A stretch of DNA of 14,466 nt from Clostridiales bacterium (GTDB taxonomy: Bacteria; Bacillota; Clostridia; Christensenellales; Aristaeellaceae). A program made the position numbers and the translations under genes. The stretch is taken from NCBI GenBank assembly GCA_012512355.1, contig JAAZEI010000147.1:1-14466 (forward strand). Reading direction: 5' to 3'. This document shows positions 7,978-14,466 of this stretch, piece after piece; position 1 is the first letter of the stretch, and each line of letters begins with the position of its first letter. The notes beneath the pieces were generated by a model. It saw only the letters and a list, made by a program, of their open reading frames with translations, was not told where the DNA came from and made no database searches.

Positions 7978-9027
7978 TCACCGCTTGACGCGTGCGTTTC
8001 CTTCCCAGATGTCCCATATTTGCTCCTCGTCAGCTGGTGAAGCATAATCCTCCAGCATGGTGGTGGCAAGCGCACCCGTAGCCCAGGCAAACTGCACGCA
8101 CTTTTCTCCGTGCCAGTCTTTGAGCAGGCTGTATAGCAAACCACTAACGAAACCATCTCCTCCGCCGATGCGGTCGAGTACCTGAATCTCACGAGGCGGC
8201 GCAATGTGCCACGAGCCATCTTTATAGAGCAAGGCGCCCCACAAGTGTTCATTGGCATTGATAACCTGACGCAAGGTAGTGGCGAAGACTTTTACATTTG
8301 GGAAGACCTTTTTGGCTTCGCCAATCATGCCTTTAAATTCTTCAGTCATGTTAATGTCCTGACCTCCAGCATCTGGTCCTTTGATTCCCAGAGCAAGCTG
8401 ATAATCTTCTTCATTGCCAATAAGTACGTCACTGACTGAAGCGATGCGGCTAAAAGCTTCATGAAGTTCTTTTTCACGGCCTTTCCAAAATGATTCGCGA
8501 TGGTTGAGATCGAAGCTGATCTGGCAGTTATGTCGACTGGCCTTCTCTGCAAGAGCTAAACAAAACTCTGCAGTTTCATGCGAAAGAGCCGCGAATAGAC
8601 CAGAAAAATGGATTGCACGTGCACCTTCCTGTTCAAATATACGGTCCAGATTAAAATGATCGGCAGTTAGTAGCCTGCCAACCTCGCCTGCACGGTCATT
8701 GTGCACACGCGGGCCCCGAACCCCATAGCCTGAATCAGCGATATTAAATTGGTGGCGATATCCCCAAGGGTCACCTTGTTCAATTTCAGGCCCTTCAAAT
8801 GCAATAAAACGCCTGCCTAAATCACGTTTTATAAACGTTGATATGGGACTGTTTTTGACAAAAGCAGTTAATACCTTTGTCTTTAAACCAAGAGAAGCAC
8901 TGACATTGAGCACATTGCTCTCTGCGCTGGTTGCCTGCATTACAAATGTATTGCCAATGCCGACGGGCTGGCGCTCCATGGGTGTAATTCTTACCCCCAT
9001 GCTGGTTGCAGTAATTAAATCAAGCAT
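7978..9027 (-). CDS. PfkB-family sugar kinase, probably for a sugar acid
   Basis: A 349-residue ribokinase/PfkB-fold kinase. The C-terminal signature is DRIGGGDGFVSG, with D291 as the expected catalytic base and GGG as the anion hole. SFDLNHR (171-177) and GNEED (204-208) are further family blocks. The N-terminal signature is atypical: the usual GG before the conserved Asn is TS (QATSAESN, 31-38). It belongs to the branch around 2-keto-3-deoxygluconate kinases, but the substrate could equally be gluconate. It is first in the kinase-gnd-larA unit, 16 bases before gnd. Start choice: GAAGGAGG lies 5 bases before the ATG at 9027. The frame stays open upstream to a GTG at 9111, and those extra 28 residues (with PRKTRLSMKEEK) look protein-like but lack a binding site. 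It sits 166 bases after asnS with no clear terminator or strong promoter between. Confidence 0.88.
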   Translation of the reverse strand: MLDLITATSMGVRITPMERQPVGIGNTFVMQATSAESNVLNVSASLGLKTKVLTAFVKNSPISTFIKRDLGRRFIAFEGPEIEQGDPWGYRHQFNIADSGYGVRGPRVHNDRAGEVGRLLTADHFNLDRIFEQEGARAIHFSGLFAALSHETAEFCLALAEKASRHNCQISFDLNHRESFWKGREKELHEAFSRIASVSDVLIGNEEDYQLALGIKGPDAGGQDINMTEEFKGMIGEAKKVFPNVKVFATTLRQVINANEHLWGALLYKDGSWHIAPPREIQVLDRIGGGDGFVSGLLYSLLKDWHGEKCVQFAWATGALATTMLEDYASPADEEQIWDIWEGNARVKR

Positions 9028-9032
9028 TTTTT

Positions 9033-9040
9033 CCTCCTTC
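9033..9040 (-). promoter_or_regulatory. Ribosome binding site that sets the kinase start
   Basis: GAAGGAGG on the minus strand, 5 A residues before the ATG at 9027. It is a near-perfect binding site. The same bases read in frame as codons for Lys-Glu-Glu-Lys, so it could be coincidental if the protein really starts further upstream. Confidence 0.65.
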
Positions 9041-9193
9041 ATAGATAAACGTGTTTTGCGAGGTAATTTCTCAGGATCGATTAACGCTTCAAAACCATTA
9101 GAAGCTAACACAAAAAGTTGATAAAATAGTATAACTCGAATGTCTTTGAATTATTTGGAGAGAATGACAAACTGTTGAATGGTGTACTTTGCA

Positions 9194-10582
9194 TCAAAAT
9201 TCGGCATTCCCCACTGTGCGCGGATAAGGAATAACATCACGAATATTAGTCATGCCCGTCATATACATAATTAGACGCTCAAAGCCCAACCCAAACCCGG
9301 CATGCTTGACAGTGCCAAATCGCCGCAGATCTGTATACCATTGATAGTTATCCGCTTCAAGTCCCATTTCGATAATGCGATTCTTCAGCACATCAGTCCG
9401 CTCTTCTCTTTGGCTGCCGCCAATCAGCTCTCCCACGCCAGGAACCAGGAGATCCACAGCAGCTACTGTCTTGCCATCATCATTTAAGCGCATATAAAAA
9501 GCTTTGATACCCTTTGGATAGTCATAAACAAAAACTGGGCGTTTAAAGTGATCTTCTGTCAGGTAGCGCTCGTGCTCTGTCTGAAGATCAATGCCCCATG
9601 ATACAGGATACTCAAACTTTTTGTCGGCCCCTGTCAATATCTCGATGGCTTGGGTATAGCTGCATCTTGCGAATTCACTGTCCCGCATAAGTTCAAGCCG
9701 CTGGACGAGGGTTTTATCAACAAATTGATTGAGAAAAGTCATTTCTTCGGGAGCTTCTTTTAGGATATCTGCAATAATGTTGCGGGTCATATCTTCTTGC
9801 ATGTCCATGATGTCATCCAGATCAGCAAAGGCAAGTTCCGGTTCTATCATCCAAAACTCGGCGGCATGGCGCGGGGTGTTGCTGTTTTCCGCGCGAAAGG
9901 TAGGGCCAAAGGTATATACATTGCGAAAAGCCATACAAAAAGCTTCAACGTTAAGCTGTCCTGATACTGTAAGCGACGCGTGTTTGCCAAAAAAGTCATC
10001 TTTGTAATTGATGTCGCCGGATTGAGAGAGAGGCAGTTTGTTCATATCAAGAGTAGTAACCTGGAACATTTCACCGGCACCTTCAGCATCGCTGGTGGTG
10101 ATAATGGGGGTATGGATATAAACAAAGCCTCGGTCATGGAAATATTTGTGTATGGCTTGAGCGGTCAGAGACCTAATGCGAAACACAGCATAGAAAGTAT
10201 TGGTTCTGGGGCGAAGGTGAGCGATTGTGCGCAGATACTCAAAAGAATGTCGCTTTTTTTGGAGCGGAAAATCTGACTCGCATATCCCTTCGATGATAAC
10301 TTCCTGGGCTTTAAGCTCAAAAGGTTGCTTCATGCCCGGGGTAGCTACTAACTGCCCTACAACAGTCAGGGAGGTACCAAGGCTGATCTTCGTGACTTCT
10401 TTGTAGTTGGGAAGAACTTCATCGCATACAATTTGCAGGTTCTTAAAATAGCTGCCATCATTTATTTCTATGAAAGCAAAAGATTTGCTGTCGCGAAGTG
10501 TTTTTACCCAACCTTGAATGGTGATGACACTGCCATCAGCACACTCGTTTTTGTATAATGTGGAAATTAATGTGGTCTGCAT
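9194..10582 (-). CDS. asnS: Asparaginyl-tRNA synthetase
   Basis: Class IIb synthetase of 462 residues, full length, charging tRNA-Asn with asparagine. The N-terminal OB-fold (about residues 1-105) carries the anticodon-binding sequence [13 protein letters not shown]. Motif 2 is [16 protein letters not shown], beginning at 229. Motif 3 is [13 protein letters not shown], starting at about 431, with R436 as the ATP-contacting arginine, followed by the usual RDVIPYPR near the end. FRAENS and the C-terminal PYPR pattern separate it from AspRS. AGGAG lies 6 bases before the ATG. It is the third gene of hprK-glucokinase-asnS, 19 bases after the kinase. A direct AsnRS means Asn-tRNA need not be made by transamidation. 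Confidence 0.97.
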   Translation of the reverse strand: MQTTLISTLYKNECADGSVITIQGWVKTLRDSKSFAFIEINDGSYFKNLQIVCDEVLPNYKEVTKISLGTSLTVVGQLVATPGMKQPFELKAQEVIIEGICESDFPLQKKRHSFEYLRTIAHLRPRTNTFYAVFRIRSLTAQAIHKYFHDRGFVYIHTPIITTSDAEGAGEMFQVTTLDMNKLPLSQSGDINYKDDFFGKHASLTVSGQLNVEAFCMAFRNVYTFGPTFRAENSNTPRHAAEFWMIEPELAFADLDDIMDMQEDMTRNIIADILKEAPEEMTFLNQFVDKTLVQRLELMRDSEFARCSYTQAIEILTGADKKFEYPVSWGIDLQTEHERYLTEDHFKRPVFVYDYPKGIKAFYMRLNDDGKTVAAVDLLVPGVGELIGGSQREERTDVLKNRIIEMGLEADNYQWYTDLRRFGTVKHAGFGLGFERLIMYMTGMTNIRDVIPYPRTVGNAEF

Positions 10583-10601
10583 ATTGTACTCCTAATGAAT
10601 A

Positions 10602-11564
10602 TTAATTGTAGTCCAGGCCAAGTTTGCTGAGCATGGCCGCCCCAATAATGCCCGCATCGTTGCCCAATGTGGCCAAGGCGATGCGGCTGTAAGGCAAAGT
10701 TTTAAACATGAGATAATCAGGCAGCTTTTCCAAAATAGCATCTACCAGGAATTGGCCGGCATGGCTGATGCCGCCTCCTAAAACAATCATATCAGGGTCA
10801 AGGAAGGAGATAATGGTATTGATTGCTATAGCCAGGTTCTTAGTATAGCGATGAAATATTTTGAGAGCAAACTCATCCCCATTCTTGGCCAGGTCCATGA
10901 CCATGCGTCCAGTGATATTGTTAGAATCACCCTTTGCCATCTTCATCAAAGAACATTCAGGGTGAAATTTACAGATTTCACCGCTAATATGTTTTAAGGC
11001 GGTTGCGGAGCAGTAACGCTCAAGGCAGCCAGATTTACCGCAGGTGCAAGGAATACCATCAATCTCTATCGTAAGATGGCCAATTTCACTGGCAACACCA
11101 TGAGCACCTGTCCAGGGCTTACCATCAATGACGATACCTCCCCCCACGCCTGTGCCAAGCGTGAGGAATACACTGGAGTGCAAGCCCCGGCTTACGCCTG
11201 AAATACTCTCGGCAAAGCCGGCAACTGTGGCATCATTATCGATAAGAATGGGCAAATTGAGGTATTTTTGAACCTCATCACGCAAAGGGATATCATTCCA
11301 CCCAAGATTTGTACAAAAGATAACACGACCTGAGACATTATCAGCGAGACCGGGAATCCCGATGCCTATTCCGCCGATGTCATCGAGAGTCAGACTACTT
11401 TTTTCTAAGGCTTTGAGGCTGCACATGGCCATATCTTTGGCAACTTCCTGATAAGGACGATTGGCCAATGTAGCTGTCTGAGCTTTTGACAAGACCTCGC
11501 CATTCTTATTGATAATGCCTGCCTTGATATCAGTGCCTCCCAGGTCTATGCCTATATAATACAT
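10602..11564 (-). CDS. glcK: ROK-family glucokinase
   Basis: A 320-residue ROK-family sugar kinase, most likely phosphorylating glucose taken up without the phosphotransferase system. The phosphate-binding DLGGTDIK is at 7-14. LIDNDATVAG (108-117) holds the catalytic Asp. SEIGH (159-163) and the zinc site C173-x-C175-x4-C180, with H163, are the complete ROK signature, ending GCLERYCSA. There is no N-terminal helix-turn-helix, so it is an enzyme and not a ROK repressor. GAGGTGG overlaps the hprK stop, and only 9 bases separate the genes. Coupling a glucose kinase to hprK links sugar entry to catabolite control. Other hexoses or N-acetyl sugars cannot be excluded as substrates. Confidence 0.9.
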   Translation of the reverse strand: MYYIGIDLGGTDIKAGIINKNGEVLSKAQTATLANRPYQEVAKDMAMCSLKALEKSSLTLDDIGGIGIGIPGLADNVSGRVIFCTNLGWNDIPLRDEVQKYLNLPILIDNDATVAGFAESISGVSRGLHSSVFLTLGTGVGGGIVIDGKPWTGAHGVASEIGHLTIEIDGIPCTCGKSGCLERYCSATALKHISGEICKFHPECSLMKMAKGDSNNITGRMVMDLAKNGDEFALKIFHRYTKNLAIAINTIISFLDPDMIVLGGGISHAGQFLVDAILEKLPDYLMFKTLPYSRIALATLGNDAGIIGAAMLSKLGLDYN

Positions 11565-11573
11565 AAATCCACC

Positions 11574-12496
11574 TCAGGTATTCTTAGGAAAATCCATCAT
11601 AGCATTGAGTCTGCGATCAAGCTCTCTGGCGGCGGAATACCCCATTTTATTTAAGCTGAAATTTCGTGCCGCAACTTCGATTATAATAGCTAAGTTTCGT
11701 CCTGGTTTAACTGGTATCACCAGGTATGGTAACTTAACTCCCATAATATCAGTGTATTCTTCCGTTAAACCAAGTCGGTCGTATTCTTTTTTTTCTACCC
11801 AGTTCTCCAGATGAATTTCCATATCAATGCGTTTGTTAAGCAGCACTGCACCCACACCGAACATGGCACGGATGTTGATAATACCGATGCCCCGAATCTC
11901 CATAAAGTGCCGGATAGTTTCGGGTGCTTCGCCCGTTAGACGTTCTTTTGATACGCGCCTGATATCCACTGTATCATCTGCGACAAGCTGGTGCCCACGC
12001 TTGATTAGTTCAAGCGCTGACTCAGATTTGCCCACTCCGCTTTCTCCGGTAATGAGAATGCCGGTGCCATAAACATCAACGAGTACGGCGTGTTTGGTAA
12101 TACGCGGTGCTAGAATTTTGCTTAAATATAAGATGGCATCAACAATAAATATTGTTGTGGAATCTTGGGATTGCAAAATAGGGATATCGTGATTTTGTGC
12201 CGCTTCCAATAATTCTTTGTGCGGCATCATTCCCCGGCAGATCACGACAACCGGCATAGGAAAATCGAAAAACTTTCCTAAACACTCCTTGCGCTGTGCA
12301 GAACTTAGAGAATCAAGGTAACTAATTTCAACATTACCCATCACCTGGGTGCGCTCAAATGCGAAATGCTCATAAAAACCTATAAATTCAAGCCCGGGTC
12401 GATTGATTTCCGGTGAGGTTAATCCCAGACTTCTTTTGATGAACCGGACAAAACAGTCAGGTTAAGTGCTTTTGCAAAATCCTGCATATTGACCAT
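11574..12496 (-). CDS. hprK: HPr kinase/phosphorylase, frameshifted near the N terminus
   Basis: HprK phosphorylates HPr at its regulatory serine, and reverses this, to control catabolite repression in Bacillota. The catalytic part is intact: Walker A GESGVGKS, GHQLVADD, the family signature EIRGIGIINIRAMFG and a C-terminal IEVAARNFSLNKMGY block. The true start is the ATG at 12496, with AGGAGG 9 bases upstream. From there 25 codons (MVNMQDFAKAL...SKEVWD) lead to TAA at 12419-12421. The missing residues continue in the adjacent frame (LTSPEINRPGLEF...HFAFERTQ) into the long open frame. One lost T in GATT(T)AACC restores a 308-residue protein with Walker A at about 152-159, the normal position. 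Without repair, only a 256-residue protein from a GTG at 12344 with no good binding site could be made. It is first in the operon with glcK and asnS. Confidence 0.92.
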
Positions 12497-12534
12497 GTCC
12501 TGGATCCTCCTCATAATAAGTTCGCAATAGATTT

Positions 12535-12563
12535 ATTATACATTTTTTTCTTTAGACTGCCAA
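12535..12563 (-). promoter_or_regulatory. Vegetative promoter of hprK-glcK-asnS
   Basis: On the minus strand TTGGCA (12558-12563), 17 bases and a perfect TATAAT (12535-12540). The start of transcription is expected near 12528, about 32 bases before the hprK ATG at 12496. This placement supports the full-length hprK start and not the internal GTG. Confidence 0.88.
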
Positions 12564-12742
12564 TAAAATCCGTGTTATTTCAGTATTTTTAAATCTTTTA
12601 AGACAAGACTCATCAAATAACGAAGAAAAAGGCTTTGCAAAAACTTGAAAATTGAAGAATAATAATACTTGTCCTATCCTAAACAAGATTTTTACAGATT
12701 CATCAGCATCACAATTCCCAATGACAATAGTGTGTGTCTGAC

Positions 12743-12771
12743 TTGACTATCATAAAAGCTAACATTATTAT
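12743..12771 (+). promoter_or_regulatory. Vegetative promoter of recO
   Basis: TTGACT (12743-12748), a 17-base spacer and TATTAT (12766-12771). Transcription should start near 12778, giving a leader of about 110 bases before the recO GTG. Confidence 0.8.
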
Positions 12772-12887
12772 GAGCTTAGCACCTGATGGTATGAGCAAGG
12801 TCTTCTTAGATGGTTTGTATATTTTTAGCAAAAGGAGTGTTTATAACAAATCATTTTGCTTAGTAAGTTGATGAGGTTGTTGAAATA

Positions 12888-13622
12888 GTGGCTTATATAA
12901 GTACCCAGGCACTCGTACTGCGAAGTGTAAATTGGCGCGAAAATGATCGCATCATTACTTTGCTGACTCCAGATAGGGGAAGAGTAGAGGCTTTGGTTCG
13001 TGGCAGCCGAAAACCGAAAAGTGCTTTGATGGCTGCAAGCCAGCTATTTACGCTGGGTAATTATGTTCTATTTAAAGGCAAGGGGCATGAGCTGGTTGTT
13101 AGCTGTGAAGTGAAAGATAGTTACTACCCCTTGCGCGGTGATTATGATAAACTCAGCTACGCTTCTATTATATTAAGCAGTGCAGAAATGGCAGTACAAT
13201 TAGAAGAGCCGCAACCTCATCTGATGATACTGCTGATTCGAACCTTGACACGTCTGGCCTATACCGATTTGGATGATCGGGCAGTAACATCGGCCTATCT
13301 TTTGCACTTTATTTCTTTGATAGGCTATAAACCGCGCTTGGCTCATTGTGTCAGTTGCAGTAAAGAGATTAAAGATGGGCGCGAGGGATGGCTCGATCCG
13401 CAAGCCGGTGGTTTGCTTTGCAAAAATTGCAAAAACACACACACGACTTCTATGAAACTGGAACCGGATGCTGTAATGTGGCTAAGAAGTGTATTAATTC
13501 AAGGCATTGAAAAATCATTGAGTTTACCGCGAGTCATACCACTTTTACAAATTAAAAAATATGTAGAGTATGTGTTGGACCGTCAATTGCCACAACTGCC
13601 TGAATACATCAGTCGATTATAG
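12888..13622 (+). CDS. recO: DNA repair protein RecO
   Basis: A 244-residue recombination mediator that, with RecR, helps load RecA on single-stranded DNA coated with SSB in the RecFOR pathway. The N-terminal OB-fold starts with MAYISTQALVLRSVNWRENDR and includes LTPDRGRVEALVRGSRKPKS. The C-terminal helical domain contains the four-cysteine zinc site C154-x2-C157 and C178-x2-C181, as in many Gram-positive RecO proteins. The GTG at 12888 is the only practical start: the frame closes at 12864-12866, and no other ATG/GTG/TTG lies between. Its binding site (GAGG, about 11 bases away) is modest. The usual neighbours era and the small yqzL gene are not present here. The 3' end overlaps the convergent gene by 6 bases. 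Confidence 0.95.
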   Translation: MAYISTQALVLRSVNWRENDRIITLLTPDRGRVEALVRGSRKPKSALMAASQLFTLGNYVLFKGKGHELVVSCEVKDSYYPLRGDYDKLSYASIILSSAEMAVQLEEPQPHLMILLIRTLTRLAYTDLDDRAVTSAYLLHFISLIGYKPRLAHCVSCSKEIKDGREGWLDPQAGGLLCKNCKNTHTTSMKLEPDAVMWLRSVLIQGIEKSLSLPRVIPLLQIKKYVEYVLDRQLPQLPEYISRL

Positions 13623-14099
13623 AATGCGTAACTGAACTGAGCCTTTGGTTTTTATTAAGCTGTCTTTGTGTTTTCGGCGCATGGTAAAAGCAAAGCCATA
13701 TTCTTTTTTTCCGTTGCTTCGATATACGCAGTACCGAGTCATTTTATAAATATTACGCTTGGATAAAATTGGAAAATCCATATAAAGGAGCTGTGACACC
13801 AAGCTGGAGATTGAAAGACAGCGTTTGCTGTTACCATTTTGCTTAAAGTCAAAATCAAGGAGCGTATGCGCAGGGTAAACAGAAGTCACTGTCACACCGC
13901 GCTGCTCAACTCTTAATTGATCAATATCATAATGGATAAAAAGATAATCAAGTTTATTATAAAGTCTGATGTATGTTCTGCTTTTTCTGACAGGTTCAAG
14001 CAGCCGATTTTCTTCTTTTTTTAAGTGCAGAGAATAAAGAAAAAGAGTGATGGCCACTATGCCTGAAATAATTATAAAAAATTCAGCCAAAGAATTCAC
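13617..14099 (-). CDS. Small membrane-anchored protein of unknown function
   Basis: I do not recognise this 160-residue protein. One hydrophobic segment at about residues 7-24 (FFIIISGIVAITLFLYSL) is followed by positive charge (HLKKEE), so it should be anchored with the basic soluble part in the cytoplasm. The remainder is rich in Lys, Arg, Tyr and Ile, has no repeats or cofactor motifs, and alternates as a beta-rich domain might. The start is a GTG at 14099 with AAGGA about 11 bases upstream, and a good promoter supports expression. It ends inside the last codons of recO on the other strand (6-base overlap), so there is no room for a terminator between them. It may be a lineage-specific envelope protein, but no function is proposed. 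Confidence 0.75.
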   Translation of the reverse strand: MNSLAEFFIIISGIVAITLFLYSLHLKKEENRLLEPVRKSRTYIRLYNKLDYLFIHYDIDQLRVEQRGVTVTSVYPAHTLLDFDFKQNGNSKRCLSISSLVSQLLYMDFPILSKRNIYKMTRYCVYRSNGKKEYGFAFTMRRKHKDSLIKTKGSVQLRIL

Positions 14100-14133
14100 T
14101 GCACAAACATTCCTTTCCTACTACATATAGCGA

Positions 14134-14162
14134 AGTATAACAAGTGAATGCACAAAATACAA
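14134..14162 (-). promoter_or_regulatory. Promoter of the unknown membrane protein gene
   Basis: On the minus strand TTGTAT (14157-14162), 17 bases and TATACT (14134-14139). It would give a leader of about 28 bases before the GTG at 14099. Confidence 0.7.
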
Positions 14163-14254
14163 CACATATAGTGGTTTATATAAAAGTATTATACCATTTA
14201 TTTACCCAAAGACTGAGATTTATTCTATTTTGCAAAATTGTGATGAAAAAAATA

Positions 14255-14268
14255 GGAACGCACGTTCC
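14255..14268. promoter_or_regulatory. LexA (DinR) box candidate
   Basis: GGAACG-CA-CGTTCC is a perfect inverted repeat whose core fits the Gram-positive SOS operator GAAC-RNRY-GTTC. The outer bases are G/C where the consensus has C/G. It lies between two divergent promoters, about 115-130 bases from each -35, not directly on either, so the regulated gene is uncertain. Confidence 0.4.
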
Positions 14269-14380
14269 GGATGTAACCGATTTACAGATATTAATTATTT
14301 TTAAACATACTGTGATAAAATAGGAAATAAGGACAGATTCTTGTGTTCTTGCAAATAAAACACAAAATGAAACTGCTTTG

Positions 14381-14409
14381 TTGCATGCTTAGTTTAAAAT
14401 TGTTATAAT
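14381..14409 (+). promoter_or_regulatory. Promoter of the gene leaving the window on the right
   Basis: TTGCAT (14381-14386), 17 bases and a perfect TATAAT (14404-14409). The predicted start near 14416 gives a leader of about 35 bases before the ATG at 14451. Confidence 0.65.
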
Positions 14410-14450
14410 ACACAGTGATTTTAAAGGCTTTGGCCGAAAGGTGGTACCCT

Positions 14451-14466
14451 ATGTTCGACTGGTTAC
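14451..14466 (+). CDS. Start of a gene cut by the window edge
   Basis: An ATG with AAAGGTGG 6 bases upstream and a good promoter before it begins a protein reading MFDWL. Only five codons are visible, so it cannot be identified. Confidence 0.55.

Larger units (their letters stand above)
12497..12887. other. Divergent intergenic region between hprK and recO
   Basis: These 391 bases hold the minus-strand hprK promoter, the plus-strand recO promoter and the two leaders. The stretch between the promoters (about 12564-12742) is AT-rich, and I see no gene, terminator or riboswitch in it. The recO leader of about 110 bases has no strong hairpin. Confidence 0.6.
14100..14450. other. AT-rich divergent intergenic region at the right end
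   Basis: These 351 bases hold a minus-strand promoter for the unknown membrane protein, a LexA-box-like palindrome and a plus-strand promoter for the gene leaving the window. No further gene is seen. Short open frames such as a 13-codon one from 14368 lack binding sites. Confidence 0.55.

Noticed and set aside
9079..9093. CcpA-binding cre site upstream of the sugar-acid kinase
   Set aside because: Only about 11 of 15 positions fit, and the outer conserved bases are wrong. The tempting context (HprK nearby) is not enough.
11574..12344. HprK as a naturally short 256-residue protein starting at the GTG at 12344
   Set aside because: There is no good ribosome binding site there, and the promoter, AGGAGG, ATG and homologous N-terminal residues all lie upstream in two frames. 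A frameshift explains this better.
12415..12430. Programmed -1 ribosomal frameshift in hprK
   Set aside because: No slippery heptamer of the X XXY YYZ type is present around GTC TGG GAT TAA, and no obvious downstream pseudoknot or upstream stimulator is seen.
12770..12871. A 33-codon open frame in the recO leader, as a yqzL-like gene or leader peptide
   Set aside because: Its first ATG overlaps the promoter -10, the inner ATG at 12791 has no ribosome binding site, and the sequence does not resemble YqzL.
14437..14447. T-box antiterminator signature, because GGTGGTACC precedes the last ATG
   Set aside because: The promoter is only about 40 bases upstream, leaving no space for the specifier stem and leader. 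The bases double as the ribosome binding site.
1..14466. Mobile elements, CRISPR arrays, integrase attachment sites or phage genes
   Set aside because: I saw no transposase, integrase, regularly spaced repeats or terminal inverted repeats. Apart from the orphan FRG gene the content is housekeeping and carbon metabolism.

Overview
This window most likely comes from a Bacillota (low-GC Gram-positive) chromosome. The support is an HPr kinase/phosphorylase gene, a RecO with a four-cysteine zinc site, strong AGGAGG-type ribosome binding sites and near-consensus vegetative promoters. I cannot name the genus. Nearly everything is on the minus strand. Only recO and a gene cut off by the right edge are on the plus strand. 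No insertion sequence, integrase, CRISPR array or rRNA is visible.

Layout, left to right. (1) An orphan FRG-domain protein (187-1056). (2) A tight two-gene unit, glnS then gltX, with a good promoter ahead of glnS (2630-4333 and 1166-2617). (3) A small GlsB/YeaQ-type membrane protein with its own terminator and a possible sigma-B-type promoter. (4) A tRNA-Leu(GAG) gene with a textbook promoter and a hairpin terminator almost touching its 3' end. (5) A three-gene sugar-acid unit, transcribed PfkB-family kinase, 6-phosphogluconate dehydrogenase (gnd), then a LarA-family nickel-pincer epimerase whose start overlaps the gnd stop. (6) A second tight unit, hprK, ROK glucokinase, asnS, driven by a strong promoter in the intergenic region shared with recO. 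(7) recO on the plus strand, overlapping tail to tail by 6 bases with a small membrane-anchored protein of unknown function. (8) A promoter and the first codons of a gene that leaves the window.

Two points stand out. First, kinase-gnd-larA reads as a small pathway for aldonic acids. I infer that the LarA-like enzyme interconverts C2 epimers such as D-mannonate and D-gluconate, that the kinase phosphorylates gluconate or 2-keto-3-deoxygluconate, and that Gnd feeds the pentose phosphate pathway. The substrate assignments are not proven. Second, hprK, the master sensor kinase of carbon catabolite repression in Bacillota, carries a one-base frameshift after codon 25. The missing N-terminal residues are clearly readable in the adjacent frame. 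This is either a sequencing error or a real lesion.

The three aminoacyl-tRNA synthetases (Gln, Glu, Asn) and the tRNA give the window a translation theme. Direct GlnRS and AsnRS are both present, so the indirect amidotransferase route may be dispensable here. Glucose phosphorylation (ROK kinase), catabolite control (HprK) and sugar-acid use lie close together, which fits a carbon-metabolism neighbourhood.
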